DNA from: Gammaproteobacteria bacterium
GTDB taxonomy: Bacteria > Pseudomonadota > Gammaproteobacteria > Steroidobacterales > GCA-2729495
Length of the DNA: 37,156 nt
Assembly: GCA_030066665.1 (NCBI GenBank)
Contig: JASJBD010000038.1
Span: 1 to 37,156 of the forward strand
Reading direction: 5' to 3'
The stretch's first letter is position 1. The number at the start of each line of letters is the position of its first letter. The notes beneath the pieces were generated by a model. It did not search any database. It had not been told where the DNA came from and saw only the letters and a program-made list of their open reading frames with translations. Made by a program: the position numbers and the translations under genes. This document shows positions 25,249 through 32,992 of the stretch, piece after piece.

Positions 25249-25946
25249 TGAGCCAGCCGGTTACTCTGATCACCGGCACACGAAAAGGCATCGGCCGATA
25301 CCTGGCGGAGCACTTCGTTGCCAGGGATCACCAGGTGATTGGCTGCAGCCGCAGTCCGACCGACTGGGACACGCCTGGCTATCAGCATTTCGAGCTGGAT
25401 GTCTGCGACGAGATCGCCGTGCGATCGATGTTCAGTGCCATCCGCAAGTCCCACGGTAGATTGGACAATCTAATCAACAACGCCGGGATTGCGTCGATGA
25501 ACCATTCATTGCTGACGCCGCTAAAGACGGTCGAGCGGATCCTCGAGGTCAATCTCGTCGGGACATTCCTGTTCTGTCGCGAAGCTGCCAAATTGATGCA
25601 GCGCGCGCGACATGGACGCATAGTCAATTTCACTACCGTGGCAGTGCCGCTGAAGCTGGAAGGCGAAGCGGCCTATGTGGCTTCCAAGGCTGGCGTCAAG
25701 TCGCTAACCGATGTTCTGGCGCGGGAGTACGCGAGTTCGGGCATTACCGTTAATTCGATTGGGCCCACACCGATCGATACTGACCTGATTCGCGCCGTGC
25801 CGAAGCAGAAAATCGACGAACTGGTCGCGCGCCAGGCAATCAAGCGCCTTGGTCGCTGTGAAGATGTCGCGAACGTCATCGATTTCTACCTGCGCGAGGA
25901 AAGCGACTTTATCACCGGTCAACACCTGTTCCTCGGGGGCCTCTAG
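25248..25946 (+). CDS. SDR-family reductase, FabG-like
   Basis: A 232-residue classical short-chain dehydrogenase. It has TGTRKGIG (NADP-binding), NNAG (77-80), and the catalytic YVASK (Y143, K147). At the position of the catalytic Ser the sequence reads VNFTTVA, so Thr130 replaces Ser. The likely reaction is reduction of a 3-oxoacyl group on the adjacent carrier protein to a 3-hydroxyacyl group. The GTG start shares one base with the ACP stop (TAGTG), and the same arrangement joins it to the ligase gene. Thr in place of Ser is unusual and might lower activity or change specificity. A role in sugar or cofactor reduction cannot be excluded. Confidence 0.87.
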   Translation: MSQPVTLITGTRKGIGRYLAEHFVARDHQVIGCSRSPTDWDTPGYQHFELDVCDEIAVRSMFSAIRKSHGRLDNLINNAGIASMNHSLLTPLKTVERILEVNLVGTFLFCREAAKLMQRARHGRIVNFTTVAVPLKLEGEAAYVASKAGVKSLTDVLAREYASSGITVNSIGPTPIDTDLIRAVPKQKIDELVARQAIKRLGRCEDVANVIDFYLREESDFITGQHLFLGGL

Positions 25947-27283
25947 TGCACACAGATTTCCTAGTAGACGTCTTCGAGGAGTCGGCCGACAACGATGCGC
26001 TCGTGTGGAATGACCTGCAGTTCAGCTACCAGTGGTTGCTCGACGAGCTGAGGGTCTGGCAGGCCAAGTTACATGACGAAGTGCCGCAAGGAGCCGTCGT
26101 TGCCATCGAGGCAGACTTTTCGCCCAAGTCCATTGCCCTGCTGCTGGCACTGATCGACCATTCCTGTGTCGTCGTGCCGTTGACAAGCTCGGTGGAAGAG
26201 CAAAAGCCGGAATTTCGAAAAATTGCAGAAATCGAGACAACTGTCGCCATCGATGCCGAGGATCGAGTGTCCATCCATCAGACCGGTATAAATGCGACTC
26301 ACGAGCTGTACAAAAAACTCCGCGCGCTGGGCCATCCTGGTCTCGTTCTGTTCTCGTCGGGGTCGACGGGCAAGAGCAAGGCAGCCGTGCATGACTTCGC
26401 GCCGATGCTGGATAAATTCAAGGTCCGGCGACACACAATGCGGACGATTACCTTTCTGCTGTTCGACCATATCGGTGGCGTCAACACGCTGCTTTACAAT
26501 TTGTCTAACGGCGGGTGCGTCATCACGGTGACCGATCGCCGCCCCGACACGGTCGCGCGCGCGATCCAGGACTACCAGGCTCAGCTGCTGCCGACATCGC
26601 CGACTTTTCTCAATTTGCTTTTGTTGAGTGGCGTTCAGAACAAGTACGACCTGAGCTCACTGGAACTTGTGACTTACGGCACCGAAGTGATGCCAGAGAG
26701 TACGCTGAATCGTTTTCGCGATGCGTTTCCGGATGTCCGCATGCTGCAGACCTACGGGCTGTCGGAAGTGGGAATTCTGCGCTCGAAATCTCGCGAGTCG
26801 GGCTCTCTGTGGGTCAAGGTTGGTGGCGAGGGTTTCGAAACCAGAATTGTCGACGGCATGCTGGAGATCAAGGCGCGCTCTGCCATGCTTGGCTATCTGA
26901 ATGCCCCGAGCCCGTTCACCGAGGATGGCTGGTTCATCACCGGCGACGCCGTCGAGGTGGACGGGGAGTACATCAAGATTCTCGGCAGGAAATCAGAACT
27001 GATCAACGTCGGCGGCGAAAAGGTGTATCCGGCCGAAGTCGAAAGCATCCTGCAACTCATGGACGGCGTGGAGGACGTGTCGGTCAGTGGTGAGGCCCAT
27101 CCCATCGCCGGTCAGATTGTGAGCGCGAAAGTGAAGCTGGCGCACGACGAATCTTTGGGCGACTTCCGCAAGCGCATGCGGGCATTCTGCCGGGACAAGC
27201 TGCATCGCTATAAGGTTCCACAGAAGGTCGTGCTGGTTTCAGAAACCATGCATGGCGAGCGTTTCAAGAAAATGCGGCGTTGA
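25946..27283 (+). CDS. Acyl-adenylating (AMP-binding) ligase
   Basis: This 445-residue ANL-superfamily enzyme activates a carboxylic acid with ATP and would load it on CoA or the adjacent carrier protein. Motifs in order: P-loop FSSGSTGKSKA (136-146), the TYGTEVMPES region, YGLSEVG (A5), GWFITGDAVEVDG (A7), ILGRKSELINVGGEKVYPAEVE (A8 hinge) and the C-terminal Lys in RFKKMRR (A10). It is shorter than typical acyl-CoA synthetases (over 500 residues), mainly in the N-terminal half. The GTG start overlaps the SDR stop by one base. It is the last gene of the coupled four-gene unit. The acid substrate is unknown. Confidence 0.9.
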   Translation: MHTDFLVDVFEESADNDALVWNDLQFSYQWLLDELRVWQAKLHDEVPQGAVVAIEADFSPKSIALLLALIDHSCVVVPLTSSVEEQKPEFRKIAEIETTVAIDAEDRVSIHQTGINATHELYKKLRALGHPGLVLFSSGSTGKSKAAVHDFAPMLDKFKVRRHTMRTITFLLFDHIGGVNTLLYNLSNGGCVITVTDRRPDTVARAIQDYQAQLLPTSPTFLNLLLLSGVQNKYDLSSLELVTYGTEVMPESTLNRFRDAFPDVRMLQTYGLSEVGILRSKSRESGSLWVKVGGEGFETRIVDGMLEIKARSAMLGYLNAPSPFTEDGWFITGDAVEVDGEYIKILGRKSELINVGGEKVYPAEVESILQLMDGVEDVSVSGEAHPIAGQIVSAKVKLAHDESLGDFRKRMRAFCRDKLHRYKVPQKVVLVSETMHGERFKKMRR

Positions 27284-27357
27284 GTCAAGTTTCGACATAA
27301 CGCCTGTACCAGGTTGCTGAACTCCGTCAATTTTCTGGCGGCGAGTCGTTTTGGAGA

Positions 27358-27425
27358 GATTTCAAGGACATTACCGTTGGAACTTACTTGAAATCGCAAA
27401 GTTTCTGGATATCATGCCGGTAATG
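27358..27425. ncRNA. Candidate H-type pseudoknot in the gap after the ligase gene
   Basis: Two perfect inverted repeats interleave. GATTTCAAG (27358-27366) pairs with CTTGAAATC (27387-27395), and CATTACCG (27369-27376) pairs with CGGTAATG (27418-27425). The order A-B-A'-B' is that of a pseudoknot, with 2-, 10- and 22-base linkers. A competing 7-bp pairing (GGAACTT 27379-27385 with AAGTTTC 27399-27405) could allow switching. It lies between the ligase stop and the small ORF at 27526. Strand and function are unknown; it may also be a DNA-level site or chance. Confidence 0.35.
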
Positions 27426-27525
27426 ACAAAGCGATCGACGAAGTGTCGGTCAATAACAATTGTTTCCACTTCTAGCCACGGATTGGCTGGGTCCGCCTAG
27501 CCAAGCCAGTGTCCGGGGGATCGAG

Positions 27526-27813
27526 ATGCTTGAGATCCTGTTTGCAACGCTGCCCGCATGGTTCTACACGATGTCGGTGGATGATTTTCTGAATCCCGGT
27601 CGCGACTTCGACTCGGGCGAATACCGGTACGTTTGTTATTACATTGACGCAAACAACAACGGTCGTTACGAGGGCTGGGCCGGACTGAAGTTTTACCTCG
27701 ACGACACGATCGCCGACATTGGCCGGTTTCCGCCACAGCCAGAGCCGTGGCTGCCTTCGGACGACTCGGCCTGCACCGCGACCCGCGGCTGCCATTCCCC
27801 GCTTTTCGAATAA
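27526..27813 (+). CDS. Small hypothetical protein (95 aa)
   Basis: The ATG at 27526 follows GGGGGA by five bases, a plausible ribosome site. The product begins MLEILFATLPAWFYT and contains DFDSGEYRYVCYYIDANNNGRYEGWAGLKFYLDD. The stretch DANNNGRYE resembles a calcium-binding DxNxNGxxE loop. Three cysteines are present, two near the C-terminus. I do not recognise the family. The composition (Tyr, Asp, Gly, Asn) looks protein-like rather than shadow-like, but overlapping frames on the other strand are also open, so it may be a remnant or not expressed. It converges on the deacetylase gene, 21 bases apart. Confidence 0.4.
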   Translation: MLEILFATLPAWFYTMSVDDFLNPGRDFDSGEYRYVCYYIDANNNGRYEGWAGLKFYLDDTIADIGRFPPQPEPWLPSDDSACTATRGCHSPLFE

Positions 27814-27834
27814 CCGCTCGTGCGGCTCTGGCAA

Positions 27835-28692
27835 TCAGGCCGACGCGCTGGCCTGGACACGCCACAGCAGGCGATCGAGGATGCCCCATGCGTCCAATCC
27901 GCCGCTGATCAGCTGACGGAACATCCACATGTTCTCACCCCCTTCTACCTTGATCCGGGGCAGGAAGTAGGCATCACCGCCAGCTCGAATCGAGCCGTGT
28001 TGTGACGTGAAGGCACTGCTGTAGCCCGCACTCCGGATCAAGCTCGCCGTTTCCTCATTGAAGTCGGCTGCGGTACCAAACGGGTAAGCGAGGCAGGCAG
28101 GCGCCTCGCCGAGCGCCTGCTCGATCTGATGCCGGGACTCGAATATTTCGTCGCGCGCCTCCGCCAGTGGCAGTCGCGCCAGGGACCTGTGGCTAACGGC
28201 ATGCGAGCCGATCGTCATTCCGGCGTCGCGCGCGCGTCCAATCTGTTCCCAGGTCATATACAGCCCTGCGGCTTGATTGGGCCCATTCGACTCGCCGCTG
28301 CCATTGACCAGACCGCTCGACACGAACGCTACTGCCGGTATCCCGTACTCCCTGAATATGGGCAGCGCGTGCGTATAGAAACTTCTGAGACCGTCGTCCA
28401 CGGTTACGACGACCGCGCCGTCACGAACGACGCGGTGCCCGTATACGTGTTCATTGAGTTCCGAGAGTGAGATCGCAATGTCACGATTGGCGAGATATGC
28501 CATCTGGCGTTCCAGAACCTGCGGAGATACACAGAAAGGATCTCGCACCGAGTCGCCAAAATCATGGTAAGTCAGCACGCGTATGCCCGGCGCCGTGTTG
28601 CGAAGATGCCGGACAAGCGAACCGGCGGCGACGCCGTAGCGGGCCGTCTTTTTCGCGACCCACCGTGTGGGACGAACCGACGTTGCGGTCAT
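27835..28692 (-). CDS. Polysaccharide deacetylase (CE4 family)
   Basis: A CE4 deacetylase of about 285 residues with VLTYHDFGD, VVTVDDGLRSF (catalytic and metal Asp pair), IGSHAVSHRSLARL (metal His pair), CLAYPFGTAADF and LPRIKVEGG near the end. It is the YadE/PgaB-like layout, distinct from the NodB protein at 23950. No clear signal peptide is present in the chosen frame; a short hydrophobic/basic N-terminus (KKTARYGVAAGSLVRHL) precedes the domain. The frame is open upstream to 28842, but that part overlaps the WecG gene; the ATG at 28692 overlaps its TGA by four bases and is preferred. It probably N-deacetylates a sugar in the polymer or a precursor. Confidence 0.87.
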   Translation of the reverse strand: MTATSVRPTRWVAKKTARYGVAAGSLVRHLRNTAPGIRVLTYHDFGDSVRDPFCVSPQVLERQMAYLANRDIAISLSELNEHVYGHRVVRDGAVVVTVDDGLRSFYTHALPIFREYGIPAVAFVSSGLVNGSGESNGPNQAAGLYMTWEQIGRARDAGMTIGSHAVSHRSLARLPLAEARDEIFESRHQIEQALGEAPACLAYPFGTAADFNEETASLIRSAGYSSAFTSQHGSIRAGGDAYFLPRIKVEGGENMWMFRQLISGGLDAWGILDRLLWRVQASASA

Positions 28693-29525
28693 TCTAAAAC
28701 AATCCCCATCAGTCGCCGGTCGCCGTCGGCCGCTCTGGTCATTCGCCATAGGAATTTCGGATTGCCGAGCAAATATCGGCTTGCTTTCCTCGGCTGCTGC
28801 AGCATGATCTGCACCCACTCGATACCGATGCGGCGCATCCACAGTGGCGCCCGCGTCAGATTTCCAGCCCAGTGATCGAATAAACCGCCCACGCCGATGG
28901 CAACGGCCACGGCGAGCTGTTGGCGATGTCGATCAATCCAGCACTCCTGGAGCGGATTTCCCATGGCGACCAGCAGCAAGTCTGCGCCTGCGTCATTGAT
29001 CGCTTGCAACACGGATTTCTCATCGCCGTCACCGACGTAGCCGTGGCGGAATCCCGCCAGTTTCCAGCCAGTGAATCTCGCGGCGCACGCGGCGGCAGCC
29101 CGCTCCGCGGTCTGCTTTGTCCCGCCAAGCAGGAAATAGCTATGACCCTGATCCGCGGTGGTTCGGAAGAGTTCGGGTAAGAGATCGGTGCCAACCAGGT
29201 TGTCCAGCATCTCGACACCCCGCTGCCGGGCCGCCATCCGTACCCCAGTACCATCGCCATAAACCCGGTGGGCGGCATTGAGTATCCGCCGGTACTCGGG
29301 ATCGTCGAATCCGAGATTCAACGTATGGGCATTGACGAGATAAACCGGATGACAAACCCGGCCAGGTTGCTCGATTAGTGCCTGGATTTCGCGAATCGCA
29401 TCGGCCTTGCTCGAATTGGTAATTCTAACGCCCAGAACCGAAACCACTGACGCGTGCGGTGGTGAATCACCCTGACTGTCAGAAAAATTCTTGTTGGGAT
29501 CCGACTCGGTCATGGACAACATCAT
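28689..29525 (-). CDS. wecG: WecG/TagA/CpsF-family glycosyltransferase
   Basis: A GT26-family enzyme of about 278 residues. Visible: VYLVNAHTLNLGFDDPEYR (N-terminal signature), VYGDGTGVRMAARQRG, ERVTGTD-equivalent NLVGTDLLPEL, YFLLGGTKQ, LLVAMGNPLQECWI, and GVGGLFDHWAGNLTRAPLWMRRIGIEWVQIMLQQPRK. E. coli WecG transfers ManNAcA, and TagA transfers ManNAc, to undecaprenyl-PP-linked GlcNAc, so the enzyme fits a locus that makes a ManNAc-uronate donor. Start choice: ATGs at 29525, 29522 and 29513 are possible and a GTG lies at 29564. The first ATG has only a weak GGCGGG upstream. It is co-transcribed with the deacetylase. Confidence 0.9.
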   Translation of the reverse strand: MMLSMTESDPNKNFSDSQGDSPPHASVVSVLGVRITNSSKADAIREIQALIEQPGRVCHPVYLVNAHTLNLGFDDPEYRRILNAAHRVYGDGTGVRMAARQRGVEMLDNLVGTDLLPELFRTTADQGHSYFLLGGTKQTAERAAAACAARFTGWKLAGFRHGYVGDGDEKSVLQAINDAGADLLLVAMGNPLQECWIDRHRQQLAVAVAIGVGGLFDHWAGNLTRAPLWMRRIGIEWVQIMLQQPRKASRYLLGNPKFLWRMTRAADGDRRLMGIVLE

Positions 29526-29683
29526 CCCGCCATTACGACAAGCGCGGATATTTATGTAGCCCACGGGTCATGTCAATTACACAGCTCCCGCTATCGGTAA
29601 CCGTCAGCACGGAGTCGATGCCGGACCTGCCAGGCCATGGCATTTCCTCCACCGGATATGCAATGCTAGCTCTTGAATAGTAT

Positions 29684-29695
29684 TTGCCGCGGCAA
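29684..29695. promoter_or_regulatory. Perfect 12-bp palindrome upstream of flippase-like gene
   Basis: TTGCCGCGGCAA is fully symmetric without a spacer. It sits 41 bases upstream of the plus-strand ATG at 29737, in the divergent gap shared with WecG. A TAGTAT -10-like hexamer adjoins it (29678-29683). It is a possible operator over the start region; chance cannot be excluded. Confidence 0.3.
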
Positions 29696-29736
29696 GACGG
29701 ACGCTTGCCGACGGATCCAACGCACGGAAACTGGGC

Positions 29737-30738
29737 ATGGCGCGAATTTGGCGGCGATCCGCCCTGGTGATCGGAGTGGCAGTCGCCGTGCTGTTCCTTT
29801 GGCTGGCGTTGCGCGGTACCGACCCGGCGTTGATTGCCGCGGCTTTGCGGCAGTCCAATCCGGCCTTTCTTGTCCCCATGCTTGGCGTACTGGGCCTGTA
29901 TTTCTGGCTCCGGGCGATGCGGTGGGCGATCCTTCTGCATCCCGTCCGTGCAACGCAGACTGCGACCGTTTTCCCCGCAACCGTCATCGGTTACATGGGT
30001 AATCTCATTTTCCCGGCGTACATTGGCGAACTGGGCCGCGTATACCTTGCTAGCCGGCAGCTGGAAGCGCGCTATGCACCTGTTCTCGTGACACTCGCGG
30101 TGGAGCGCGTCTTCGACTTTCTGAGTGTGCTGTTCTTCGTCGGCGCGGTGCTGATACTCGAACCGAACGTCCCGAACGAGCTACATGCTGTCGGTTACGT
30201 CGCACTTGGAGGTGCCGGCCTGCTATCTGTCGCGCTCATTTTGTTTCAGCGATTGACACCCCTGCTCGGGCATATCGCGCGTCGGCCCGGAGCGGTCGGC
30301 CGGATTGGTGCGCGCGTCCTCGAGCAGGCAGAAATCAGCGTCAGCGGCATCGCGGCCGTGAGCCGGCCGGACCTTCTGATAGGGATTGTCGTTACATCCC
30401 TGCTGCAGTGGGCGGCAATGGGCATCTGTCTTTATGTCGCGATCGTCGGCGTAGGCATCGACGCGTCAATCTCGGCCGGCTTCATCGTACTTGCGCTGAC
30501 CGTTGCCGGAATGACCCTGCCGAGCAGCCCCGGTTTTTTCGGCACGATTCAGCTGTGTTTCTCTCTGGGCTTGGTACCGTTCGGTGTCGCGCCGGAAAAG
30601 GCATTTGCGGCATCCGTTTTCTATCATTTGCCCGCGTACCTCGCAGTAATGGCGGCCGGCCTCTTTCTCCTGAAACGCGCCGGCCAGAATCTGCGGGACC
30701 TGCAGCAGGATGCGCAAGCCGTCCGGCGCGGAGACTAG
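29737..30738 (+). CDS. YbhN/AglD-type flippase-like integral membrane protein
   Basis: A 333-residue protein with about eight hydrophobic helices, of the lysylphosphatidylglycerol synthase TM region / UPF0104 family. Features: helix 1 (ALVIGVAVAVLFLWLAL), LGLYFWLRAMRWAILL, the conserved YMGNLIFPAYIGELGRVYL loop, LAVERVFDFLSVLFFV, and the LPSSPGFFGTIQLCFSLGL re-entrant-like motif. Such proteins are proposed lipid-linked sugar or phospholipid flippases, but evidence for transport is family-level only. It is alone on the plus strand between WecG and the lipase unit. It could serve instead of a Wzx flippase, which is not seen in the window. The ATG has a modest GGA upstream. Confidence 0.88.
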   Translation: MARIWRRSALVIGVAVAVLFLWLALRGTDPALIAAALRQSNPAFLVPMLGVLGLYFWLRAMRWAILLHPVRATQTATVFPATVIGYMGNLIFPAYIGELGRVYLASRQLEARYAPVLVTLAVERVFDFLSVLFFVGAVLILEPNVPNELHAVGYVALGGAGLLSVALILFQRLTPLLGHIARRPGAVGRIGARVLEQAEISVSGIAAVSRPDLLIGIVVTSLLQWAAMGICLYVAIVGVGIDASISAGFIVLALTVAGMTLPSSPGFFGTIQLCFSLGLVPFGVAPEKAFAASVFYHLPAYLAVMAAGLFLLKRAGQNLRDLQQDAQAVRRGD

Positions 30739-30775
30739 CCTCCCACGACCGAGCGGGCCAGGGTCTCACCCAGGT

Positions 30776-31672
30776 TCATCGCGCGCGCAGAATCGCCAGA
30801 ATAATTTCCGCCACTGAGGGATGCGCAAGCATCGCGTCATGATCGGGCGCCCTCGCGCCCGAATCATCGAATAGGAAATTGCCCGAACTTGTTTCCCGGA
30901 AGGCGTTACCCGGCGACAATTCGATTTCGAATCCGCCGGCCCCATCCAGTTCAGCGCTTCTGGCGGGGACGATCCACTCATCCGGATCAATCCGCAGGGT
31001 GAAATACGCGATCGACCTGGTTTCGGTAGGGCGCACGGACAATTCGGGTTCCGCATCGATCCCGAGTCCGTAGGGGGTTTCGTCTACCTTCGCGGTGACC
31101 GACCCGTTGAGGATCAATTGAATCGGACTCTGACGGGAATCGGCAGCGAATGCAGGACACGCTTCCAGCGCGCCAGGGTCGTTGAATCGACACAGTGCCT
31201 CGGTGCCATGATTGGCACCAGCGATCGAGATCCACGTACGAACACGCTCCGGTCGCAGCCTGACCGCGAAATAGCGGCTCGACAAGGCTCCCATACTATG
31301 CGCCACTATGTCGACGCGAGCGGGCCCGGTGTCCACCGCACCCGATTCCTCACGCCTCTGCGATGCTTTCTCCAGCAGTGCGCTGACTGCCGGCATCAGA
31401 AACATTTCGGCAGCTGCAACGTTACCCGCCGTGCTTGGAACGATATCGACGGCGTGCACGAATTCTGGAGGGTAACCGTCAGCGACGAGTTGACTGACGA
31501 TGTAACTCATACTGTTACTGCCCATGCCATGACCGTGCACGAGCAATACCGGTGTCCGGTAACGATCCGTGGCTGCCGGCGTACCACCGCACGCAGCAAT
31601 CGCTATTCCCAGGATGCCAAAAAGGACAGCTGACAAGAGAAGGGATTGCACCCGTAACCCATCAGTGCTCAT
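30776..31672 (-). CDS. Lipoprotein lipase/esterase, alpha/beta-hydrolase fold
   Basis: A 298-residue protein with a lipoprotein signal: hydrophobic LLLSAVLFGILGIAI followed by lipobox IAAC (C28). The hydrolase domain has VLLVHGHGMGSNSM (oxyanion region), the nucleophile elbow VAHSMGALSSRY with Ser between His and Met, GANHGTEAL, and a likely catalytic His in DHDAMLAHPSV near the C-terminus. This resembles LipA/triacylglycerol lipases with AHSMG elbows. It would act in the periplasm or outer membrane as an esterase; the substrate could be lipid or acylated polysaccharide. It ends 37 bases before the convergent flippase-like gene stop and starts 16 bases after the acyltransferase stop. Confidence 0.88.
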   Translation of the reverse strand: MSTDGLRVQSLLLSAVLFGILGIAIAACGGTPAATDRYRTPVLLVHGHGMGSNSMSYIVSQLVADGYPPEFVHAVDIVPSTAGNVAAAEMFLMPAVSALLEKASQRREESGAVDTGPARVDIVAHSMGALSSRYFAVRLRPERVRTWISIAGANHGTEALCRFNDPGALEACPAFAADSRQSPIQLILNGSVTAKVDETPYGLGIDAEPELSVRPTETRSIAYFTLRIDPDEWIVPARSAELDGAGGFEIELSPGNAFRETSSGNFLFDDSGARAPDHDAMLAHPSVAEIILAILRAR

Positions 31673-31688
31673 GCGAATGGATCCGCGA

Positions 31689-32327
31689 CTAGCTCTTGCG
31701 CCTACGGATTGTCTTCGCCGGGCTGCCCGCAGCTATCGACCAATCCTCAACCGGTTTGTTCACGACTGAACCCGCCCCAACGATCGAGCCACTGCCTACA
31801 TCCGCCGCGATCACAGAGTGACTGCCGATCCAGACGTCGGAGCCAATCCGGATTCGCTCTTTGAACCCACCCTGCAGAGCCATCGGGATATCCGTGCGGT
31901 CGAAGCTGTGCTGGCGCGAGCCACTCAAGAACGTACATCGCTCGCCGATCAACACGTAGTCACCGAAATCGCAATGATGGACTACGTTGAACCTGCCAAT
32001 CAGCACGTTGCTGCCGATCGTGACATCCCTTTCGATGAATACGGTACCGAATTCAATGAGTACATTCTTGCCGCAACTCTCTACGGCAAACCGGTAAAAC
32101 TCATAACGCAGGATCACCCCGGGAAAATACGGCACCAATGACAGCGCTTCCGATAACGTTCTAAACACTATTTCCGATAACCGACTCAGCATCGCCAGTG
32201 GCCAAACAACAGGCCATGTCAAGACACCGAGCGCCGCTTGGAAAAAACGAAATGGCGTGCCGGCGGTAAATTGCCTGTACTGGATCGAGCGGGGCTCAAA
32301 ATCCACGGCCGTAATATTATCCTCCAT
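31689..32327 (-). CDS. Left-handed beta-helix acyltransferase
   Basis: A protein of about 212 residues. After an amphipathic/hydrophobic N-terminal part (FRFFQAALGVLTWPVVWPLAMLSRL) it has hexapeptide repeats (VLIEFGTVFIERDVTIGSNVLIGRFNVVHHCDFGDYVLIGERCTFLSG), a His in SRQHSFDRTD, and IRIGSDVWIGSHSVIAADVGSGSIVGAGSVVNKPV ending in AAGSPAKTIRRRK. This is the layout of WbbJ/LacA-like O-acetyltransferases using acetyl-CoA. The ATG at 32327 shares one base with the GNAT stop (TGATG); an in-frame GTG at 32363 would overlap more. It probably O-acetylates a sugar or lipid. Confidence 0.88.
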   Translation of the reverse strand: MEDNITAVDFEPRSIQYRQFTAGTPFRFFQAALGVLTWPVVWPLAMLSRLSEIVFRTLSEALSLVPYFPGVILRYEFYRFAVESCGKNVLIEFGTVFIERDVTIGSNVLIGRFNVVHHCDFGDYVLIGERCTFLSGSRQHSFDRTDIPMALQGGFKERIRIGSDVWIGSHSVIAADVGSGSIVGAGSVVNKPVEDWSIAAGSPAKTIRRRKS

Positions 32328-32992
32328 CAAGTCTTCGCCAACAGGTCGTTGAGATCGAACCACACGTGCACCTTCGGTTCTCCTGCCTGCTCATAGTCCT
32401 CGAAGCTGGCGCCCAAGCGGTGGTAGAGAAAGAGCACTGGCCGATTATCGTCGTCGACAATCATGCGCATCTTGTCCACACCCATGTGACGAAGCTTCTC
32501 CGCCGCGTAGCGAATAAGCTCCTCGCTGATCCGCAAGCCGGTCCGGCGAACAAATTTCGTAGTGAGAAATTCCGGCCTGACTGCCACACATACCACCTCA
32601 CCCAGCGGATCATGGGCAAGTTCTTGCTCGCTCCGCCGGGAACCAACTGTACGTAGGGCGCGAATGAGGGCAATCAGTCGGCGCGGATCCTGCACGAGGG
32701 ACACGAGCAAGGTCCAGATCGTGTATGGCCAGTGACGCCGCAGCGAATCACGATGAAAGGAAATCGACTGGTTCGTGTAGGCAACGAAACCCGCCGGCTC
32801 GTCATCCACAGTATAGAGCGCGACCCTCAGGGTCCCGTCTTTGACGTGCAAGGCGTAGCAGATTTCGCGAATGAAACGTGGGCCCAACGCAGCCATCGGC
32901 CCGAAATCCAAGAGTTCCATATGGAGCTCGGTAATCGTGTCCAGGCCTGCTTTATCCTGCCTGGAGATTTCTAGAAGCTTTTGCGAAGCCAT
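32327..32992 (-). CDS. GNAT-family N-acyltransferase
   Basis: A protein of about 221 residues. It has an N-terminal ITELHMELLDFGPMAALG helix region, a VALYTVDDEPAGFVAYT strand pair, the core EVVCVAVRPEFLTTKFVRRTGLRISEELIRYAAEKLRHMGVDKMRMIVDDDN, and VLFLYHRLGASFE at the end. The V-x-P-E-F plus R-x-T-G-L segment takes the place of the usual acetyl-CoA pyrophosphate loop and is somewhat degenerate. The substrate is unknown; it heads an operon with an O-acyltransferase and a lipoprotein esterase. The ATG at 32992 is preferred to a TTG at 33001. Confidence 0.82.
   Translation of the reverse strand: MASQKLLEISRQDKAGLDTITELHMELLDFGPMAALGPRFIREICYALHVKDGTLRVALYTVDDEPAGFVAYTNQSISFHRDSLRRHWPYTIWTLLVSLVQDPRRLIALIRALRTVGSRRSEQELAHDPLGEVVCVAVRPEFLTTKFVRRTGLRISEELIRYAAEKLRHMGVDKMRMIVDDDNRPVLFLYHRLGASFEDYEQAGEPKVHVWFDLNDLLAKT

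Noticed and set aside
27814..27825. CCGC-TCGT-GCGG hairpin between convergent genes as a bidirectional terminator
   Set aside because: Stem of only four pairs and no T-run on either strand.
27497..27928. Minus-strand 143-codon frame opposite the small ORF
   Set aside because: Arg/Ser-rich shadow composition; overlaps the end of the CE4 deacetylase gene.
29533..29987. Several overlapping minus-strand frames around the flippase-like gene start
   Set aside because: They mirror a clearly transmembrane plus-strand protein and have shadow-like Arg/Gln/Pro composition.
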